Assembly (NCBI GenBank): GCA_051278195.1
Contig: JBNMQM010000056.1
Location: 1 to 30,505, forward strand
Origin: JAHRVQ01 sp051278195
GTDB taxonomy: Bacteria > Pseudomonadota > Gammaproteobacteria > Pseudomonadales > Azotimanducaceae
DNA: 30,505 nt
Direction: 5' to 3'
Shown here: positions 1 to 8,786 of the stretch, in pieces
Numbering within the stretch: position 1 is the first letter of the stretch
Layout: each line of letters begins with the position of its first letter
Notes under the pieces: model-generated
The model's database searches: none
The model's input: only the letters and a program-made list of their open reading frames with translations
Told to the model about the DNA's origin: nothing
Made by a program: the position numbers and the translations under genes

Positions 1-657
1 GTGCCCAAATCAATCGTCGCATCTGCTGCAGAAGTTGTTAGAGAAGTTGTGCCTGTCACTGTGACCGTACCCGAGTCTGTCAGGTTACCCGTGGTCGCTG
101 TGGCGGTGAGAATACCGTTTACCGTACTGGCACCAAGTGCAAAACCAGTCGCGTGCACAATCGTTGCATTACCCGTGGTACCCGTGGTGTTCAGGCTCAC
201 TGCACCTGTACTCGCCAGGTCACCCACATCAATATCATCGTCAGCGTTAGACGTCGTCAGGGTACTCGTACTACCGACCGTGACTGTACCGGAATCGGTC
301 AAGTTACCGGTGGTCGCGGTGGCGATTAAGCTACCACCCACGGCGCTGGCTCCAATATCCAGAGCCGTTGCGTTAACTACAGTGGCATCGGCGAATGCAC
401 CAGTAGTGGCCAGAGTCACCGCACCCGTTGAGGCCAATGTGCCCATATTAATCGTCGCATCGGTCGCTGAAGTCGTCAGGGAAGTCGCTCCCGTCACTGT
501 CACCGTACCGGAGTCGGTCAAATTACCAGTCGTAACTGTTACTGTCAGGTCATTACCCACCGCACTGGCCGCCAGGTCAAGACTCGCCGCATCTACAAGC
601 GTGACATTGCCCGCCTGAGTAATGGCCACGACACCAAAATCGTTGCTTGAATCCAAG
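1..657 (-). repeat. Tandem 219-bp (73-residue) repeats in the exoprotein gene
   Basis: Three imperfect direct repeats with a period of 219 bp. The landmark encoding NLTDSGTVTV recurs with its plus-strand positions starting near 63, 282 and 501, exactly 219 bases apart. Units share the pattern NLTDSGTVTV, then a Thr/Ser-rich LTTS strand, then DATI or DDDI, then a G(T/D)LASTGAV segment. A much weaker related segment occurs near 739, so the array decays toward the N-terminus and probably continues past the window edge. The unit length is a whole number of codons, so copy-number change would keep the frame. Confidence 0.85.
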
Positions 658-3359
658 CTAATGTCATTGGTAGTCGCCGTCGTGCCGCCAGAATCCAGCG
701 TTGTTGTTCCGGTGATAGTTGATGCAGCACTGTCCGTGATGGTGCCGCTACCCGTCAGGTTTACTGTGGTCGCAGTAATACCCGTTACACCAGCGACCGT
801 GTCGATATCAATAGAGTCAACGTCCGTAAAACTCGCGGTTTGTCCCGCCGCACTGATCGCCAAGTCGGTCACGTTGGTTGTCGTATCTGTAAAATTGATC
901 GTGCCAGCGGCGGCAGTCAGCGCTAGGCTGGTTTCAACAATCCCGCCCGCTGTGCCTGTGATTGTTGAACCACTCAGTAAATGTACCGTGGTTACGTCCG
1001 CGCCACCAGTACTGCCAGGCGTCACATCAGCAGTAACAGCAATCGCACCCGCCGCGCCGGAACCAATGTTCAACTGCGTAGCAGCAATCGTTTGTAGTTC
1101 TGTATTAGACAATTCCAGTGTGCCGGCTGTCGTCGTTCCTGCTGACCCCAATTCAATGGCATCTGCCGCGGTATTTGACGTCAACGTCACAGTCTGGCCC
1201 GTTGCAGTGATGGTGCCATCAAGTGTCATGTCATCAGCTGTCACCGTCAAAGCACCGCCAGCGGAGGAGATCGTAAACCCACCCTGGTCGAAAGTAATTG
1301 CACCTCCGTCATCAGCCGTCGATGTCAAACTGGTGGCTCCTGAAGAGGTTACATTACCGGACAATGTCAGGACGCCGCCTGCTGTTACCGAGGTACTGGC
1401 TGCCGTTGCCTGCTGGAAACTCAATGCATTGGCGTCGACTATAGTCACGTCACCACCTTGGGTTATCGTCACCGCGCCACCAAAATCGTTGGCTCCGGTA
1501 CTCAACGTGATGTCACTAACCGTCGCTGTCGCGCTACCAGCATCTAATGTTGTTGTTCCCGTCACCGCCCATGCGCCACCCTGAGTAATAGTGCTACTGG
1601 TGCCGCCACCCGTCGTGATAGCAAGGTCGCCTGCAAGCGTAAGTACGCCAAAGGTGACATTACCAGCGTCATTATCTGTTGCGCCGTTGGTTACAGTGAG
1701 GTCTTGAGCAGTGATTGCGCCGGTACCTGTGATATCGGCGTTAACGTCATGCGCAACACCTGCCGCACCAGCAGAGTCTATGATCAAGTTCAAACTGCTT
1801 CCTGCTTTCATAGTGATCGCAGCATCGATAGTGATGTCATCACCAGCTTCTAGCGTCAGATCGCCCGCACCACCGTTACCAGAGGCATCGACAGCATTCG
1901 TCACTGTAATATCGTCATGGGCTTGAAGGACAACGCTTGCACCGTCTAAAGCGGTGACAAGGTTTGCAGGAGATATAGTAGATGTCCCTGCTGCATTTTC
2001 TGCAAATTCATCGTTGGTCGCAACGGCATCACCACCACCTGTGGCAATCACGATGTTCTGCGGATCGAGTAGTAGTGTGCCTTTACCTTCGCCGCCCGAC
2101 AGGTCAACCGTTCCGCGGAATGCCAGATGCTGCTTGCCGGAAACTTCTGCGTTAGCCCCTTTGCCACTCGCTGCGCCATCAATGTGGCCGAAGTATCGTG
2201 TAGTGCCGTCAGCCCAAACAACCGTTTGACCGCCGTCTCCGTTGCTGGAACCTATCTGGATCGAACTACCTTCACTCACATAAGTCACTTGGGCATTTTG
2301 TTCTGGCCCTTTGCCCTGGTAGTTACCGCCTACAAGGACCGTACCGCCGCCCTCGGAGCCAGACGCATTAATGGTGGCATCGCCGAACAAACCTACCTGT
2401 TCGCCCAAGACCTTGACCGTACCGCCCAGTCCTGTTTCATTGGATACGTCTATAGTGCCGCTGGTAATTGTCGTGCCAGCGTTGCCATCAAGAATGACTT
2501 CGCCGTTCACCAGAGACGCACCTCGCGCCTCTACGAGGCCGACATTGTTGACCGCATGTTTGAAGACATCGCGAGCGGCGTCTGCGGTCAGATAAACCGT
2601 GCCGCCTTCGGCGCTAATAGTGCCGGTGTTTAATACGGCAGACTCGGTGCCGTCTGGGTTGTTCAAAATTCCTGCTGTTACAGCTATGGACAGCAAGCCG
2701 TCGCCGTCAAAATCAAGAGTTGCCGCTGTACCGCTGGCCAAAGTAACCGTGCCGGTCCGGGCGACAATAACCCCGTGGTTTTCAACCGAATGACCTAGGA
2801 GAGTTACAGACCCACCAGTCGATGCCGCCAGCAGACCATGATTGACAATCACGCCATTGGTGCCAGAGTCTGAGAAATTGTAATTGCCGCTCATGAAGTC
2901 TGAGTTAGACATCAGGAGGGTTGATGCAACTAGCGCATGCACATTGACTGACGCTGTTTCGCCGAACACTGTACCGTTCGGATTCATCAAGAAAACGGTG
3001 CCGTTGGCCTGAATCGAACCATGAATAACTGAAGGGTCTTGGTCCAAAATACGATTCAGAGCAACAGACTGGGAACCTGGTTGGAGAAACTGCACCGACT
3101 CGTTTTTCGCAACGTTAAAACTTTGCCAATCTATAGCGAGATTTTGTGTGCTCTGGGTAATGGTGGTTTTGGCATGAGCCTTGGTTATGAAACCACTGCC
3201 TGCGGTGACAACCCCGCCTTCGGGTCCGGCGAGCAATACATGCGGGTAAGCAAGCATCCCAGACGCAATTAAAACGTTTCTAATAGCGGCGACGAGAGGC
3301 TTCTTATTGACACCCTTACCGGAGATAGACTGAACATTGCGAGTTTGATTCAAAGACAT
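1..3359 (-). CDS. Two-partner secretion exoprotein (TpsA), filamentous-haemagglutinin-like; 3' end outside window
   Basis: A large secreted surface protein exported across the outer membrane by the TpsB encoded just upstream. The minus frame is open from 3359 to the window edge, giving at least 1119 residues with no stop. The N-terminus is a long signal peptide (about 1-44) with a basic start, as in TpsA proteins. The TPS domain follows at about 47-190, with the motif SFNVAKNESVQF near residue 80, LNRI at 101-104, DPSVIHGSIQANG at 108-120 and MNPNGTVFG at 125-133. The remainder is Gly/Thr/Ala/Val-rich beta-helix-type sequence ending in 73-residue repeats. The start at 3359 has AGGA nine bases upstream; an in-frame ATG at 3398 is possible but has a poorer ribosome site. 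Whether it is an adhesin, a haemagglutinin or a toxin carrier cannot be told, because the C-terminus is missing. Confidence 0.93.
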   Translation of the reverse strand, partial: MSLNQTRNVQSISGKGVNKKPLVAAIRNVLIASGMLAYPHVLLAGPEGGVVTAGSGFITKAHAKTTITQSTQNLAIDWQSFNVAKNESVQFLQPGSQSVALNRILDQDPSVIHGSIQANGTVFLMNPNGTVFGETASVNVHALVASTLLMSNSDFMSGNYNFSDSGTNGVIVNHGLLAASTGGSVTLLGHSVENHGVIVARTGTVTLASGTAATLDFDGDGLLSIAVTAGILNNPDGTESAVLNTGTISAEGGTVYLTADAARDVFKHAVNNVGLVEARGASLVNGEVILDGNAGTTITSGTIDVSNETGLGGTVKVLGEQVGLFGDATINASGSEGGGTVLVGGNYQGKGPEQNAQVTYVSEGSSIQIGSSNGDGGQTVVWADGTTRYFGHIDGAASGKGANAEVSGKQHLAFRGTVDLSGGEGKGTLLLDPQNIVIATGGGDAVATNDEFAENAAGTSTISPANLVTALDGASVVLQAHDDITVTNAVDASGNGGAGDLTLEAGDDITIDAAITMKAGSSLNLIIDSAGAAGVAHDVNADITGTGAITAQDLTVTNGATDNDAGNVTFGVLTLAGDLAITTGGGTSSTITQGGAWAVTGTTTLDAGSATATVSDITLSTGANDFGGAVTITQGGDVTIVDANALSFQQATAASTSVTAGGVLTLSGNVTSSGATSLTSTADDGGAITFDQGGFTISSAGGALTVTADDMTLDGTITATGQTVTLTSNTAADAIELGSAGTTTAGTLELSNTELQTIAATQLNIGSGAAGAIAVTADVTPGSTGGADVTTVHLLSGSTITGTAGGIVETSLALTAAAGTINFTDTTTNVTDLAISAAGQTASFTDVDSIDIDTVAGVTGITATTVNLTGSGTITDSAASTITGTTTLDSGGTTATTNDISLDSSNDFGVVAITQAGNVTLVDAASLDLAASAVGNDLTVTVTTGNLTDSGTVTVTGATSLTTSATDATINMGTLASTGAVTLATTGAFADATVVNATALDIGASAVGGSLIATATTGNLTDSGTVTVGSTSTLTTSNADDDIDVGDLASTGAVSLNTTGTTGNATIVHATGFALGASTVNGILTATATTGNLTDSGTVTVTGTTSLTTSAADATIDLG

Positions 3360-3457
3360 GCCAGTAGTTCCTGATTGTTCTGCATTTGGGTTCTTCATTG
3401 CTCTGCTATTTTTGTTTTGCGCGGAGCCCTTCTTGTTCTTATCGTGGCTAAACATCA

Positions 3458-5377
3458 CTACAGTTGGTACGTTAAACTACCGAACACCATAGGTCGTCGA
3501 CGGTCAGGTGCATCCCGACCAAACACCGTAACACCGTTCACGTTTTCGCCTCGAATGTCTATATTGAGATCGCTACCTGTCGCCCAGGCGGACGAGATGT
3601 CTATCCGTAGGTCTGGCAGAAACAAGGGATTAAAGCTCATCGCAACGCCAAAGCCCTGAAGATCGACATCTTTAGGATCGTTTGCCGATGTTTCAAAATT
3701 CTTACCTTGCGTGTAATCATAGAAAACGCTTAAGGAAACCCCCCTAACTTGCTTCTGAAAGTTAAGACCTGCGTAGTAAGCCTTATCCGCGAGGAATGCC
3801 CCAGTCGGATATGCCCGAACGCTGGATGGCCCACCAAGCGAGTGCTGCTCTACACTAAGCAGCGCTTCATTGGTGTGCTGGCCCTTGATCGTCAGCAGCA
3901 CATCGAAAAAGCGAAGTTTCTGCAGGCGTATTAGAGAATACTCTAGCTTAAAGAACCGAGCATCCGCGAAGGCGACCGGCTGACCTGGTTCGTTGTTAAG
4001 TATGCGGCCTGGCGGAACTGCAGAAGGATCTGTGCCATCATCCATCGACCCTAAGAAGTTTCGAATACCCTGCACCAGTTTAAACTCTCCGAGGGTGACG
4101 CCAGGACAGCCGCGGCTCTGGGTTCCACCACTCGCTTTGTCTCCACACATTTTAAGCCATGAGTCGTTGTGCTGAAAGCGAATAGCAGCATCAATTGTTG
4201 TCAAATCATCACGAGAGTTAGGTACACCGTTGGCTTCAGTTGTTGCCTCTTCCAACTTCAACCCGAACTCCAAATCTACTCTGCTGGCCCTGCTTCGAAG
4301 GCGACTATTGACCAGGAAAGTCCTGGCACTCTTGGTATATCCTGTAATGTTCAGCTGCCCTAAACTAAGATTTCCGAAACTACCGACCTCGTAGGTATTT
4401 GATCCCGCCTCAACACCCATCCCCCAACGAGTATCGAAAGGCCGGGCTTCATATCGAAAGCCACCGTATAGCCGCTCTTGCAGCCTGTCATCACTATTTG
4501 CAATATCGTTAGGGCGCTCTACGCCAAAAATATCAACGGTCAATTTGTCTAGAAGATTGAGCGGGTTATTGAACTCCAGGTGAGCACCAACGCGACCTTT
4601 ACCGGTAAAGTCAGAGCCGTAGTTATCAGCAAGCAGCTGACCTTCAAACCGTTTTTCTGAGTTTACAGTGATCAGCAACTTACTTTGCCCAAGAGCCTCA
4701 CCGGGGCTCAACAGACCACTAGCAGACAACCCAGCGAATTCCTGCAACAACAACATCGACTCTTCCATTGCTTCGCGCTCAACAACTTTACCCTTCGAAT
4801 CCTCAAAGGCGCGAGCCAGATATTTTTTTGCGTACATATCGTTGCCAACGATCTCTACGTCCTCGAGTTCACCCATCAACAACTCAAACTCTACAGACGC
4901 ATTACGGACCTTCTGCGGCGGCACATAAACCGTCGCCAACAGGAAGCCGTCCTCTTTTTTAAGATCATCTGACAATTTGTCAGCGACGTCTTGCAGGTAG
5001 CCAAATGTAAAGTCACCGTTCCGCTTCGAGATATAGTCGATAATAATGCTCTGCAAGCTCTCATCAACATAAGCTTCCCGGGTTTTCACACCGTTATTCA
5101 TGCCGATTTTAAAAATTTTGATATCATCTACGGCGAAATGCACACCCGCATCCAAGCCGTCGAACAGCACATCGGGTCGATCTCGGACTACGGGGATGTC
5201 GACTTCAATACGACTAGGGCGCTCGGGTCGAGCCATACCTTGCGGAACCCCTCCCGGCTGGGCAGCGGGAGGAAGGGCCGCTGCTGAGGCTTCAAGAACT
5301 GAAAAACTGAATAGCAGCGCTGACAGTAAGCTGATCATCAAAGTTTTTGTTTTGTAAGAAGGAGGAAGCTGGGTCAT
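3458..5377 (-). CDS. Two-partner secretion outer-membrane transporter (TpsB; ShlB/FhaC/HecB family)
   Basis: An Omp85-superfamily beta-barrel that recognises the TPS domain of its exoprotein in the periplasm and threads it through the outer membrane. The 639-residue protein begins with a signal peptide (about 1-33), then a Pro-rich linker. Two POTRA-type domains follow at about 70-215, and a 16-strand-type barrel fills about 235-639. The conserved loop-6 motif appears as VRAYP at 520-524, preceded by GGPSS. The last residue is leucine (LTYQL) rather than the usual aromatic. Length fits the family (roughly 550-650). The cognate exoprotein starts about 98 bp downstream on the same strand, so the two probably form a tpsB-tpsA operon. 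The ATG at 5377 has only a weak GGAA upstream, but it is the start that gives the signal peptide with a basic n-region. Confidence 0.94.
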   Translation of the reverse strand: MTQLPPSYKTKTLMISLLSALLFSFSVLEASAAALPPAAQPGGVPQGMARPERPSRIEVDIPVVRDRPDVLFDGLDAGVHFAVDDIKIFKIGMNNGVKTREAYVDESLQSIIIDYISKRNGDFTFGYLQDVADKLSDDLKKEDGFLLATVYVPPQKVRNASVEFELLMGELEDVEIVGNDMYAKKYLARAFEDSKGKVVEREAMEESMLLLQEFAGLSASGLLSPGEALGQSKLLITVNSEKRFEGQLLADNYGSDFTGKGRVGAHLEFNNPLNLLDKLTVDIFGVERPNDIANSDDRLQERLYGGFRYEARPFDTRWGMGVEAGSNTYEVGSFGNLSLGQLNITGYTKSARTFLVNSRLRSRASRVDLEFGLKLEEATTEANGVPNSRDDLTTIDAAIRFQHNDSWLKMCGDKASGGTQSRGCPGVTLGEFKLVQGIRNFLGSMDDGTDPSAVPPGRILNNEPGQPVAFADARFFKLEYSLIRLQKLRFFDVLLTIKGQHTNEALLSVEQHSLGGPSSVRAYPTGAFLADKAYYAGLNFQKQVRGVSLSVFYDYTQGKNFETSANDPKDVDLQGFGVAMSFNPLFLPDLRIDISSAWATGSDLNIDIRGENVNGVTVFGRDAPDRRRPMVFGSLTYQL

Positions 5378-5417
5378 TATTCTTATTCCAAACAGTTTTT
5401 ATTGGCCACGAACGAAG

Positions 5418-5446
5418 ACAATATCAGATTGACCTAAGACCAGCAA
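5418..5446 (-). promoter_or_regulatory. Candidate sigma-70 promoter for the tpsB-tpsA operon
   Basis: On the minus strand TTGCTG (5446-5441) and TATTGT (5423-5418) are separated by 17 bases, placing a start site near 5411 and a leader of about 34 nt before the ATG at 5377. The match is moderate and rests only on reading the consensus by eye. Confidence 0.33.
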
Positions 5447-5570
5447 CATGTCCTCGGGATGGGCGCAGAATCAGGCATGTCGCCGCTTCCAAGGAATCGG
5501 CTGTTGATCAAAAATCGATCAGAACATGGCTTTAATTCGGGACAAGTGTCACTTTTTTTAGCTCTGTGCA

Positions 5571-5597
5571 TTGAAATACAAACTTCTTAGGTATACT
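5571..5597 (+). promoter_or_regulatory. Candidate sigma-70 promoter for the FHA-domain gene
   Basis: TTGAAA (5571-5576) and TATACT (5592-5597) are good hexamers, but the spacer is only 15 bases, two short of the optimum. The start site would be near 5604 with a leader of about 18 nt before the ATG at 5622. The region lies between two divergent genes. Confidence 0.35.
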
Positions 5598-5621
5598 GCC
5601 AGAAAGCCGTCAGGCTGACCC

Positions 5622-6776
5622 ATGACCAAATCAGGACAGGACGTGCGAGTAACATTAACCTGCATTAAATTTCGTCACGACCCACCCGTAGAGCCGATCG
5701 TCGCCGAATTTGGCCGAGCAGGCGGAACAATCGGTCGGGCCAGTGATAATGACTTCGTCATTCCTGACCCTGAACACTATGCTTCCCGCAAACACGCGCG
5801 CATCTTAGTTGATGACAAAGATAGCCTGATGGTTGAAAACAACTCGAACAACGGCACAATCGTTAACGATTCTGTTGAGCTCGAGATTGGCGAAAGATAC
5901 GAGATCAAAGAGGGTGACGTGATACTGATCGGTGAATGCTACATTCAGATCACGAAAGTCGATTCCGCCCCTCCAACCGACGAATCTATTGATAGCGCCT
6001 TCAGAGATATTTTTGCAGATCTTGATGATGCCGAAGCCTCGCCCAGTAAAACAGGCCGTGATTCCGCGACCGATTCGAATACTGCGGCCGAACACGATAA
6101 GGAAGAAAGGTCGAACCCAAGCGCAAGTCCAAAGCCAACAACAACGAGTGGAACGGCAAACCGCACCGAGCCCGATGACCGAGATGAAGCAGTTTATAGC
6201 GTCGACTCTGAGGCAATCGACGTATTCTTGGATCAGCTTCAGATTGATCCCAGCACACTGAATGAAGACATCGTTCAGGTTATGGGCATTGCAGGCGTTG
6301 CCCTGCATACTCTGACCGAAGGCGTCATAGAAATGCTCAAGGCGCGCTATTCGGTAAAAAAGAGCTTTCACATGGACACGACCAAAATCAAGGGCGTGGA
6401 AAATAATGCTCTGAAGTTTTCGGTTAACTCAAAAGAGGCGCTGTCGAGGTTACTAAACGAGGAACCAGGGTTTCTTTCGCCGATACAGTCCGTACAGGAG
6501 GCCGTTAACGACGCAAAAGCACACCAGATCGCCATGCTAAGCGGTATGACTGCCGCCATCCAAACCATCCTTTCTCGCTTTGACCCTGAAGCACTAGAGA
6601 AAGAGCTTGATCAAGGTTTCTCGCTTACTTCCAAAAAAGCACGATATTGGGAAGCGTATAAGCAGAGTTATAAGCAGATAGCGGTGGACTCTGAAAATGA
6701 CTTCAACCAGTTATTTGCTGAGGAATTTCGCAAGACCTACGAAGAACAAGTCAGAAAACTCAAAGATCCAAAGTAG
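5622..6776 (+). CDS. FHA-domain protein with T6SS TagH-like C-terminal domain
   Basis: A cytoplasmic phosphothreonine-binding adaptor by family. The FHA domain spans about 10-110, with G38-R39, SRKH at 55-58 and the NNGT loop at 76-79, the residues that usually contact phosphopeptide. An acidic, Ser/Pro/Thr-rich linker covers about 112-195. The C-terminal domain (about 198-384) resembles that of T6SS-associated TagH/ImpI proteins: a T-x-I then NNALKFS block at 254-267, HQIAMLSGM at 301-309, SRFDPEALE near 318-326, and an ARYWEAYKQSYKQ-type tail ending in a helix. In T6SS loci such proteins work with a Thr kinase and phosphatase to post-translationally activate secretion. No kinase, phosphatase or T6SS core gene is in the window. 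The gene is divergent from the TPS operon, so a link to that system is possible but unproven. AGG lies seven bases before the ATG. Confidence 0.88.
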   Translation: MTKSGQDVRVTLTCIKFRHDPPVEPIVAEFGRAGGTIGRASDNDFVIPDPEHYASRKHARILVDDKDSLMVENNSNNGTIVNDSVELEIGERYEIKEGDVILIGECYIQITKVDSAPPTDESIDSAFRDIFADLDDAEASPSKTGRDSATDSNTAAEHDKEERSNPSASPKPTTTSGTANRTEPDDRDEAVYSVDSEAIDVFLDQLQIDPSTLNEDIVQVMGIAGVALHTLTEGVIEMLKARYSVKKSFHMDTTKIKGVENNALKFSVNSKEALSRLLNEEPGFLSPIQSVQEAVNDAKAHQIAMLSGMTAAIQTILSRFDPEALEKELDQGFSLTSKKARYWEAYKQSYKQIAVDSENDFNQLFAEEFRKTYEEQVRKLKDPK

Positions 6777-7206
6777 GACGCAAGCCATCTTTTTAAAGAT
6801 CAAGTACTAGCACGCCATTGGCTCGAAAAAATTGAGCAACTGACCAAAAATATAAAGCTAGTCGGGCCTCCCCTTGCTCGTGTAGCCGATAGATCCAACC
6901 ACATATCCATCATCACCGATGCGTTAGTGGTTTGGAGCGGCATTGCTGCAACTCCATAAGACCATTGCAGATAGACGATGGTTGGACCTCGCAGAAGAAA
7001 GCGGTGTGTTAATCGCGGTGCACGAACCTGCTGAAGCGCCGCCCCATTTCACGACTGTTAGCGCAAAGAATTCAATTGAGGCTGCAAAGATATTTGAAGT
7101 AGGTCGAGGCGAGGCTGACTGGTACAAGAGGGTCGCCTATGTTCTGCGCCCGTGTTTACCGAAGCTCGCTATCAGGAACTGGTGAAAAGAATCACCGCAC
7201 CAAAAT
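6777..7206. other. 430-bp intergenic gap with no convincing gene
   Basis: It lies between two convergent genes. The only plus-strand frame of note runs from a TTG at 6943 to 7185 (80 codons; it contains DLAEESGVLIAVHEPAEAPP). It has no clear ribosome site, multiple upstream in-frame stops and no family I recognise. It may be the remnant of a gene tail or chance. A small A/T-rich inverted repeat, ATCTTT-TT-AAAGAT, follows the stop of the FHA-domain gene at about 6787-6800, but it is too weak to call a terminator. Confidence 0.5.
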
Positions 7207-8154
7207 CTAATTAGCACTCAGAGAAATATCGCCGGAGCCGGAAGAAGCGATCACTTCACCCTTCCCTTCGCCTATGGTGAAACGAAGGGTTTCATCACGG
7301 ACGTACTCGGATGCTCTGGGCTTGTCGCTGGTAATGCGGTTTCGTATCCGACCAGAACTCGTTTCTAAATCAAATCGCGCATTAATTTTGCCACCCAGCA
7401 CTAACCGCACCGAACCACTCATTGTATCGGATTCAATGATGGCGCCCTCTTGCATTTCTGTCGCCAACTCAACGTCACCAGAAACCGTATTCGCCCGCAC
7501 TGAACGCACGTGACTACGGGTCACCTCAATATCACCAGACACAGATTCAAGATCCAGTTCGTCGTGCATATCTGAGACCATAATCGAGCCACTCACCGAA
7601 CTAAACACTCCTGGCCCTGCGCCACCAGAGGCAACGATATCGCCGCTAACAGTTTTTACTCTGGCTCGGCCTTGCACCCTACGCAAAGTGACTTCGCCAC
7701 TGATATTGGTTACACGGACGCGATCTGAAACATTTTCAACGCGGAGTTCACCACTGACGCTACCCAGTTCAAGCCCGCCATGAATATTGGTAACTTCCGC
7801 GTCTGCAGACACAAGTGATACCACTAGATTGCTTCGTTGCGGGACTTTAATCACCAGATCCGTTTCTCTATCGCAACACCAACTATTGAGTCGCTCCGGA
7901 AGCTTGACGGCGATCGTCGTATCGTTACCCCTCACCTCAAAGATAAACTTCTCAACAGATTCATCCAGTGTACCGATCACACTCACTTCGTTTTTATCCC
8001 AGCCTTCAACCTCAATTTCACCTCGAACAACATTGATTCGAACATAGCCATTGGTATTCGCCGGCTGAGATTGATCAACAGATTCCTGCGCGGACTTAGC
8101 TATGTTGCTGAAGCCCAACAACGTCGCAACGGAAATTAAAATCAGTGTCTTCAT
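7207..8154 (-). CDS. Exported DUF4097-family beta-repeat protein
   Basis: A 315-residue protein with a signal peptide (about 1-22, ending AKSAQ) and a body built of short repeated strands carrying VSGD/VSGE/VSGS motifs roughly every 18-25 residues (for example GSVSGELRVENVS and ESVSGDIEV). This is the hallmark of the DUF4097/putative adhesin family, a right-handed beta-helix-like fold of unknown biochemical function. It probably sits in the periplasm or on the envelope. One unusual spot is a CC pair in SWCCDRE near residue 93. It is the last of three same-strand genes (ECF sigma, anti-sigma-like, this), 27 bp from its neighbour. AGG lies eight bases before the ATG. DUF4097 genes are often found beside sigma/anti-sigma pairs, so a role in envelope-stress sensing or output is a reasonable inference. 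Confidence 0.87.
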   Translation of the reverse strand: MKTLILISVATLLGFSNIAKSAQESVDQSQPANTNGYVRINVVRGEIEVEGWDKNEVSVIGTLDESVEKFIFEVRGNDTTIAVKLPERLNSWCCDRETDLVIKVPQRSNLVVSLVSADAEVTNIHGGLELGSVSGELRVENVSDRVRVTNISGEVTLRRVQGRARVKTVSGDIVASGGAGPGVFSSVSGSIMVSDMHDELDLESVSGDIEVTRSHVRSVRANTVSGDVELATEMQEGAIIESDTMSGSVRLVLGGKINARFDLETSSGRIRNRITSDKPRASEYVRDETLRFTIGEGKGEVIASSGSGDISLSAN

Positions 8155-8181
8155 AGTGTTTACCTGTAACGCACTTGCCGA

Positions 8182-8754
8182 TTACATCGATCGGCTAGGT
8201 TGCGAGAAATCCTGCTTAAGCAGCGCAAGCTCTTGTTCGTGGATCCGCATCAATTGCTCAACTAGACGACGGTTGGTTGGGTCTGTGCGCACTTGTGCCT
8301 CAATATCTCTGCGCGCCTGAGCCATGATCTCTATGTTCCGATACAGTTCTTCAAGGGTCTCTGGGGACAGGCTTCGATTAGTTTCTGTAAATTGCTCAAC
8401 CAGAGGCGCGCGAGTCTTCAGATATTCAACTTGCATGGTCTCTAAGGCCGAGGGCCTTGCTTGTTCGAATAGCGACGCGGTGTTGCCCCGCGATCCATCA
8501 AAACCCAAATCCGCGACGGTCAAAATAAGGGCGGAAAATGCCATGAGCACGCTTGCAGCCATGCCAAAACGCAGCCAGCTTGCAGAGTACTCAGGTTTTT
8601 TTACCTGTGGGTACGCCTCAATTTTGCGCTCAATACCTGGCCACAGATTGCGGCTCGGCTCGATGTCACGATCCAGCGCTCGAACCTCTCGGGCTAACTG
8701 CATCTCCCATTCGGGACTCAGGCTATCATTCATCTTGTCTGTCTTGTCGTTCAT
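8182..8754 (-). CDS. Probable anti-sigma factor, single-pass membrane protein
   Basis: A 190-residue protein with a cytoplasmic N-terminal part containing a DIEPSRNLWPGIE motif (about 35-47), one membrane helix (about 65-83, FGMAASVLMAFSALILTV) and a charged, probably coiled-coil periplasmic tail rich in Glu/Arg/Gln (about 100-185). It lacks the HxxxCxxC zinc motif of ZAS-type anti-sigmas. The call rests on position, 32 bp downstream of the ECF sigma gene, and on topology. The R-(D/N)-LWPGIE motif is one I associate with sigma-linked membrane proteins in gammaproteobacteria. An in-frame second ATG at 8733 is an alternative start; neither start has a strong ribosome site. Confidence 0.75.
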   Translation of the reverse strand: MNDKTDKMNDSLSPEWEMQLAREVRALDRDIEPSRNLWPGIERKIEAYPQVKKPEYSASWLRFGMAASVLMAFSALILTVADLGFDGSRGNTASLFEQARPSALETMQVEYLKTRAPLVEQFTETNRSLSPETLEELYRNIEIMAQARRDIEAQVRTDPTNRRLVEQLMRIHEQELALLKQDFSQPSRSM

Positions 8755-8786
8755 AGTAATTAGGACGTCATATTAGTGATAATGGT

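Noticed and set aside
1..2793. Several plus-strand open frames (for example 1-618, 622-1584, 2127-2633) of up to 320 codons
   Set aside because: They are low-complexity Val/Ala/Pro/Thr antisense shadows of the Thr/Gly-rich exoprotein repeats; the minus frame gives a recognisable TPS domain.
5805..6371. 188-codon minus-strand frame antisense to the FHA gene
   Set aside because: No family similarity and fully within a gene with clear FHA and TagH-like motifs.
5622..6776. Evidence of a complete type VI secretion cluster
   Set aside because: Only the FHA protein has T6SS-like features; no TssB, TssC, Hcp, VgrG, TssM or TssK is present in the window.
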